A stretch of 10,065 bases of DNA, taken from Pseudomonadota bacterium. Its GTDB lineage: Bacteria > Pseudomonadota > Gammaproteobacteria > Burkholderiales > Gallionellaceae. The stretch spans positions 1-10,065 of the forward strand of contig JAJZUH010000067.1 in NCBI GenBank assembly GCA_021847165.1, in the 5' to 3' direction. The position numbers and the translations under genes are program-made. The notes under the pieces are model-generated. The model did not search any database. It had not been told where the DNA came from and was given only the letters and a program-made list of their open reading frames with translations. Positions 8,239 to 10,065 of the stretch are shown piece by piece (positions within the stretch are counted from its first letter, which is position 1; every line of letters begins with the position of its first letter).

Positions 8239-8805
8239 TTAGTTCGCGCGTTTCTTGAACTCGTTGGTGCGCGTATCGATCTCGATCTTGTCGCCGATCT
8301 CGATGAATGCTGCCACGGGCAACTCGAAGCCGGAACCTTTCAGCTTGGCAGGCTTCATCACCTTGCCGGAAGTGTCACCGCGCACGGCTGGCTCGGTGTA
8401 CTCGATCTCGCGCACAATGGTGTTGGGCAGTTCGACCGAGATGGCCTTGCCGTCGTAGAAGGTCACTTCGCACTGGTCTTCCATGCCGTCCGCCAGGTAG
8501 TTCACCGCGTCACCGAGGTTTTCCTTCTCCACTTCGTACTGGTTGTATTCGCCATCCATGAATACATACATCGGATCGGCGAAGTAGGAGTAGGTGCATT
8601 CCTTCTTGTCGAGGATGATCTGGTCGAACTTGTCGTCCGCGCTGTAGACGGCTTCGCTGGGCGCGTCAGTCAGCAGGTTCTTGAATTTGAATTTCACCAC
8701 CGACCCGTTGCGACCGGAGCGGCTGTATTCGGCTTTTTGCACCACCAGCGGCTGGTTCTTCACCATCACCACATTGCCGGCGCGGAGTTCTTGAGCGATT
8801 TTCAT
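8239..8805 (-). CDS. efp: Translation elongation factor P, Arg32 (rhamnosylated) type
   Basis: EF-P binds between the P and E sites of stalled ribosomes and promotes peptide-bond formation at polyproline stretches. The product is 188 residues, the usual length, with the expected three beta-barrel domains (about 1-64, 65-127, 128-188) and conserved segments [41 protein letters not shown] and [19 protein letters not shown]. The tip of domain I reads [17 protein letters not shown] with Arg at position 32, the residue rhamnosylated by EarP in Pseudomonas and Neisseria, rather than the Lys34 modified by EpmA/EpmB in E. coli. The modifying enzyme is encoded directly upstream (40-base gap). The ATG at 8805 is preceded by AGGA with 6 bases of spacing. 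It probably shares a transcript with earP; I see no convincing promoter in the gap. Confidence 0.97.
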   Translation of the reverse strand: MKIAQELRAGNVVMVKNQPLVVQKAEYSRSGRNGSVVKFKFKNLLTDAPSEAVYSADDKFDQIILDKKECTYSYFADPMYVFMDGEYNQYEVEKENLGDAVNYLADGMEDQCEVTFYDGKAISVELPNTIVREIEYTEPAVRGDTSGKVMKPAKLKGSGFELPVAAFIEIGDKIEIDTRTNEFKKRAN

Positions 8806-8845
8806 TTCTGTTCCTATCTGAAGCTAGATTTTGAAGGCGCGCATT

Positions 8846-10009
8846 CTATGCAACTTGGTGGAAAAAATCCAGCAAATTCAATGCAAGATTGTTTCCCGCC
8901 AGGCGCTGCGCCCAATCCCGCGCCCGAGCTTGCACTTCCTCCCGGCAGGACAGGAAAACAGGCCAAGCCTGTCCTGAGTCTGTCGAAGCGGCCAGCCTTG
9001 CCGAGTCGCCGCGATTCCAGCCCAGCCATAACGCCTGCACCGCTTGCGACGCCTGCTGCGACAGTCCGCTGCAATACAAGTTCATGAAAGCCTGCAGTTT
9101 TTCCAGGTGCACCCCGTCGTGCTGCGGATATATCTGCCAAATGAAGGGCTTGGCCGCCCATTGCGCGCGCACGCAGGAATCCTCGCCGCGCACGAAATTG
9201 ATGTCGCACGCCCACAGCAGTTCGTCATAGCGCTCCTGCTCGACGAAGGGCAGTACATGCACGCGCAGGTTGCCGCGCTGCCAGATATCGCCTGTCTTGC
9301 CGGCAGGGTGGCCGAAGAACACCGCCACCTGCGGCAGCGAACGTCCTTCCGGCAGCAGGCAGGTCACGGGCTGATCGCTCAGCTCCCACGCCTGCAATAA
9401 AGCCTCCATGGCCGGATTCTCATAGCCAAATAGCGAAACGCGCAGCTCGCCTGCCTGCAGTTCGGGCACGCCCAGGCTGTGCCAGTACCGCTGCTGCGCA
9501 CCGTCATTCGACTGGAACGCGTCGCGTCGCGCCAGCAAGTCGCGCTCCAGCAGCAGACCGCCGGTCCTTTCGGTAAAACCCGGGAAAAAGAAGTATTTGG
9601 TCAGCGGCAAGCTCGGATGCGGAGACGGCAGTTTATGACACCCTTCCACCCAGTCCTCGGCAGAAAGATATTCGAGATTCAGCCACACGGGTTTGCGCTC
9701 TCGTGCCGCCATTGCAGTCATGTATCCAGGCGGCAGCTTGCAGGCGAACGCCTCGATCACGAGGTCGGCAGGCTCTACCGCGGGGAAAGCGGCCGGCCAA
9801 TGCCGTACTTCCACTCCGCGACAAAGTTGCCGCTCCAGCGCCACATCCGCCTCGGGGTACAGTCGCCGGAAGCTGGCCAGGTCATCCACCCACAAGCGTA
9901 CCGCCAGCCCATGCTCGTTCGCCAGCTGCCGGGCCAGGCGCCAGCACACGCCGATGTCGCCGTAGTTGTCGACGACATTGCAGAAGATGTCGCACGACTC
10001 ATTCCGCAT
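8846..10009 (-). CDS. earP: EF-P arginine rhamnosyltransferase EarP
   Basis: An inverting glycosyltransferase that attaches L-rhamnose from dTDP-beta-L-rhamnose to Arg32 of EF-P in the cytoplasm. From the ATG at 10009 it has 387 residues, near the usual 375-385. The N-terminus CDIFCNVVDNYGDIGVCWRLARQL is the family signature and carries the two aspartates (D14, D18) needed for catalysis in studied homologues. FVRGEDSCVRAQWA (R274, E276, D277, S278) is the nucleotide-sugar binding motif, and LWLNLEYLSAEDWVE is also typical. Start choice: the ATG has GGAGG 6 bases upstream; an in-frame GTG at 10060 would add 17 residues that are only an out-of-frame reading of the preceding permease tail. The C-terminal region (about residues 340-349) is encoded by a dispersed-repeat-like sequence, possibly a small in-frame insertion, while the closing AxxWAQRLA...LLDFF segment is intact. 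The next gene is its substrate efp. Confidence 0.95.
   Translation of the reverse strand: MRNESCDIFCNVVDNYGDIGVCWRLARQLANEHGLAVRLWVDDLASFRRLYPEADVALERQLCRGVEVRHWPAAFPAVEPADLVIEAFACKLPPGYMTAMAARERKPVWLNLEYLSAEDWVEGCHKLPSPHPSLPLTKYFFFPGFTERTGGLLLERDLLARRDAFQSNDGAQQRYWHSLGVPELQAGELRVSLFGYENPAMEALLQAWELSDQPVTCLLPEGRSLPQVAVFFGHPAGKTGDIWQRGNLRVHVLPFVEQERYDELLWACDINFVRGEDSCVRAQWAAKPFIWQIYPQHDGVHLEKLQAFMNLYCSGLSQQASQAVQALWLGWNRGDSARLAASTDSGQAWPVFLSCREEVQARARDWAQRLAGNNLALNLLDFFHQVA
8965..8988. repeat. Dispersed-repeat-like sequence inside earP
   Basis: The segment beginning AAGCCTGTCCTGAG and ending TGTCGAAG matches, from memory, the widely scattered bacterial repeat of the form CCTGTCCTGAG(C/T)(C/T)TGTCGAAG, usually found between genes. 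Here it lies in the coding sequence and reads in frame as part of ASTDSGQAW. It also forms inverted repeats with flanking DNA: CAGGACAGG (8946-8954) pairs perfectly with CCTGTCCTG (8968-8976), and ACAGGC (8958-8963) with GCCTGT (8967-8972), the two structures being mutually exclusive. Confidence 0.55.
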
Positions 10010-10065
10010 GCAATGCCTCCACCGGATCCAGCCGTGCCGCGCGCATGGCCGGCACCACACCGGCC
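9999..10065 (-). CDS. ABC transporter permease, FtsX/MacB type (last 21 codons only)
   Basis: Reading the - strand from base 10064, the frame ends with PAMRAARLDPVEALHAE followed by TGA at 9999-10001. The pattern PAxxAARLDPVEALRxE is the typical C-terminal tail of FtsX-like permeases of the MacB/LolC kind, inner-membrane proteins that couple ATP hydrolysis to export or lipoprotein transfer. Only the tail is in the window, so the substrate cannot be named. It overlaps the earP start by 11 bases, and the earP ribosome binding site lies within its last codons, indicating co-transcription and likely coupled translation. Confidence 0.75.
   Translation of the reverse strand, partial: AGVVPAMRAARLDPVEALHAE
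10016..10020 (-). promoter_or_regulatory. Ribosome binding site fixing the earP start
   Basis: GGAGG on the - strand, 6 bases before the ATG at 10009-10007. It is within the coding sequence of the preceding ABC permease and supports the shorter earP start over the upstream GTG at 10060. Confidence 0.8.

Noticed and set aside
8824..8854. Possible promoter for efp in the earP-efp gap (TTGCAT, 17 bases, AATCTA on the - strand)
   Set aside because: The -10 candidate matches the consensus at only two of six positions. Co-transcription from earP is simpler.
8176..9087. Open frame of 303 codons on the + strand across efp and the end of earP
   Set aside because: It starts inside the intergenic palindrome and runs antisense through efp and earP; its KPVLSLSKR stretch is the usual translation of the dispersed repeat.
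10010..10060. Upstream GTG start for earP giving a 404-residue protein
   Set aside because: The extra residues (MWCRPCARHG...) are an out-of-frame reading of the permease tail, and the ATG at 10009 has a strong GGAGG site and gives the family N-terminus.

Overview
The window looks like part of a Gram-negative proteobacterial chromosome, most likely a GC-rich betaproteobacterium (Nitrosomonadales-like is my best guess, not provable here). Clues are an RND tripartite efflux system with an outer-membrane lipoprotein, a type II secretion/type IV pilus-type ATPase, and an EF-P carrying Arg32 next to its rhamnosyltransferase EarP, a pairing known from betaproteobacteria and some gammaproteobacteria. 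Coding density is high, and there are no RNA genes, CRISPR arrays, insertion sequences or phage genes.

Bases 1-5264 (+) are the end of a multidrug efflux operon: the C-terminal fifth of an MdtB/MuxB-type RND permease, a complete MdtC/MuxC-type permease that starts on a GTG inside the stop of the first, and, 18 bases on, an OprM/NodT-type outer-membrane lipoprotein. Two paralogous permeases plus a dedicated outer-membrane channel is the layout of Pseudomonas MuxABC-OpmB. The periplasmic adaptor would lie upstream of the window.

Bases 5265-5428 are a 164-base gap with weak hairpins and a good sigma70-type promoter (TTGAAG-17-TATAGT) that starts a second + strand unit: a stand-alone GspE/PilB-like ATPase (5429-7213) and, 32 bases later, a D-hexose-6-phosphate mutarotase of the YeaD type (7246-8148).

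Bases 8149-8238 separate convergent units and hold two back-to-back hairpins: a 14-bp perfect palindrome of the dispersed-repeat type, then a bidirectional intrinsic terminator.

Bases 8239-10065 (-) carry, in transcription order, the last 21 codons of an FtsX/MacB-type ABC transporter permease, earP overlapping it by 11 bases, and efp. EarP uses dTDP-L-rhamnose to modify Arg32 of EF-P, which relieves ribosome stalling at polyproline. A dispersed-repeat-like sequence lies in the 3' part of earP.

I see no clearly new biological system. The best leads are the orphan secretion ATPase, the repeat inside earP and the permease-earP coupling.
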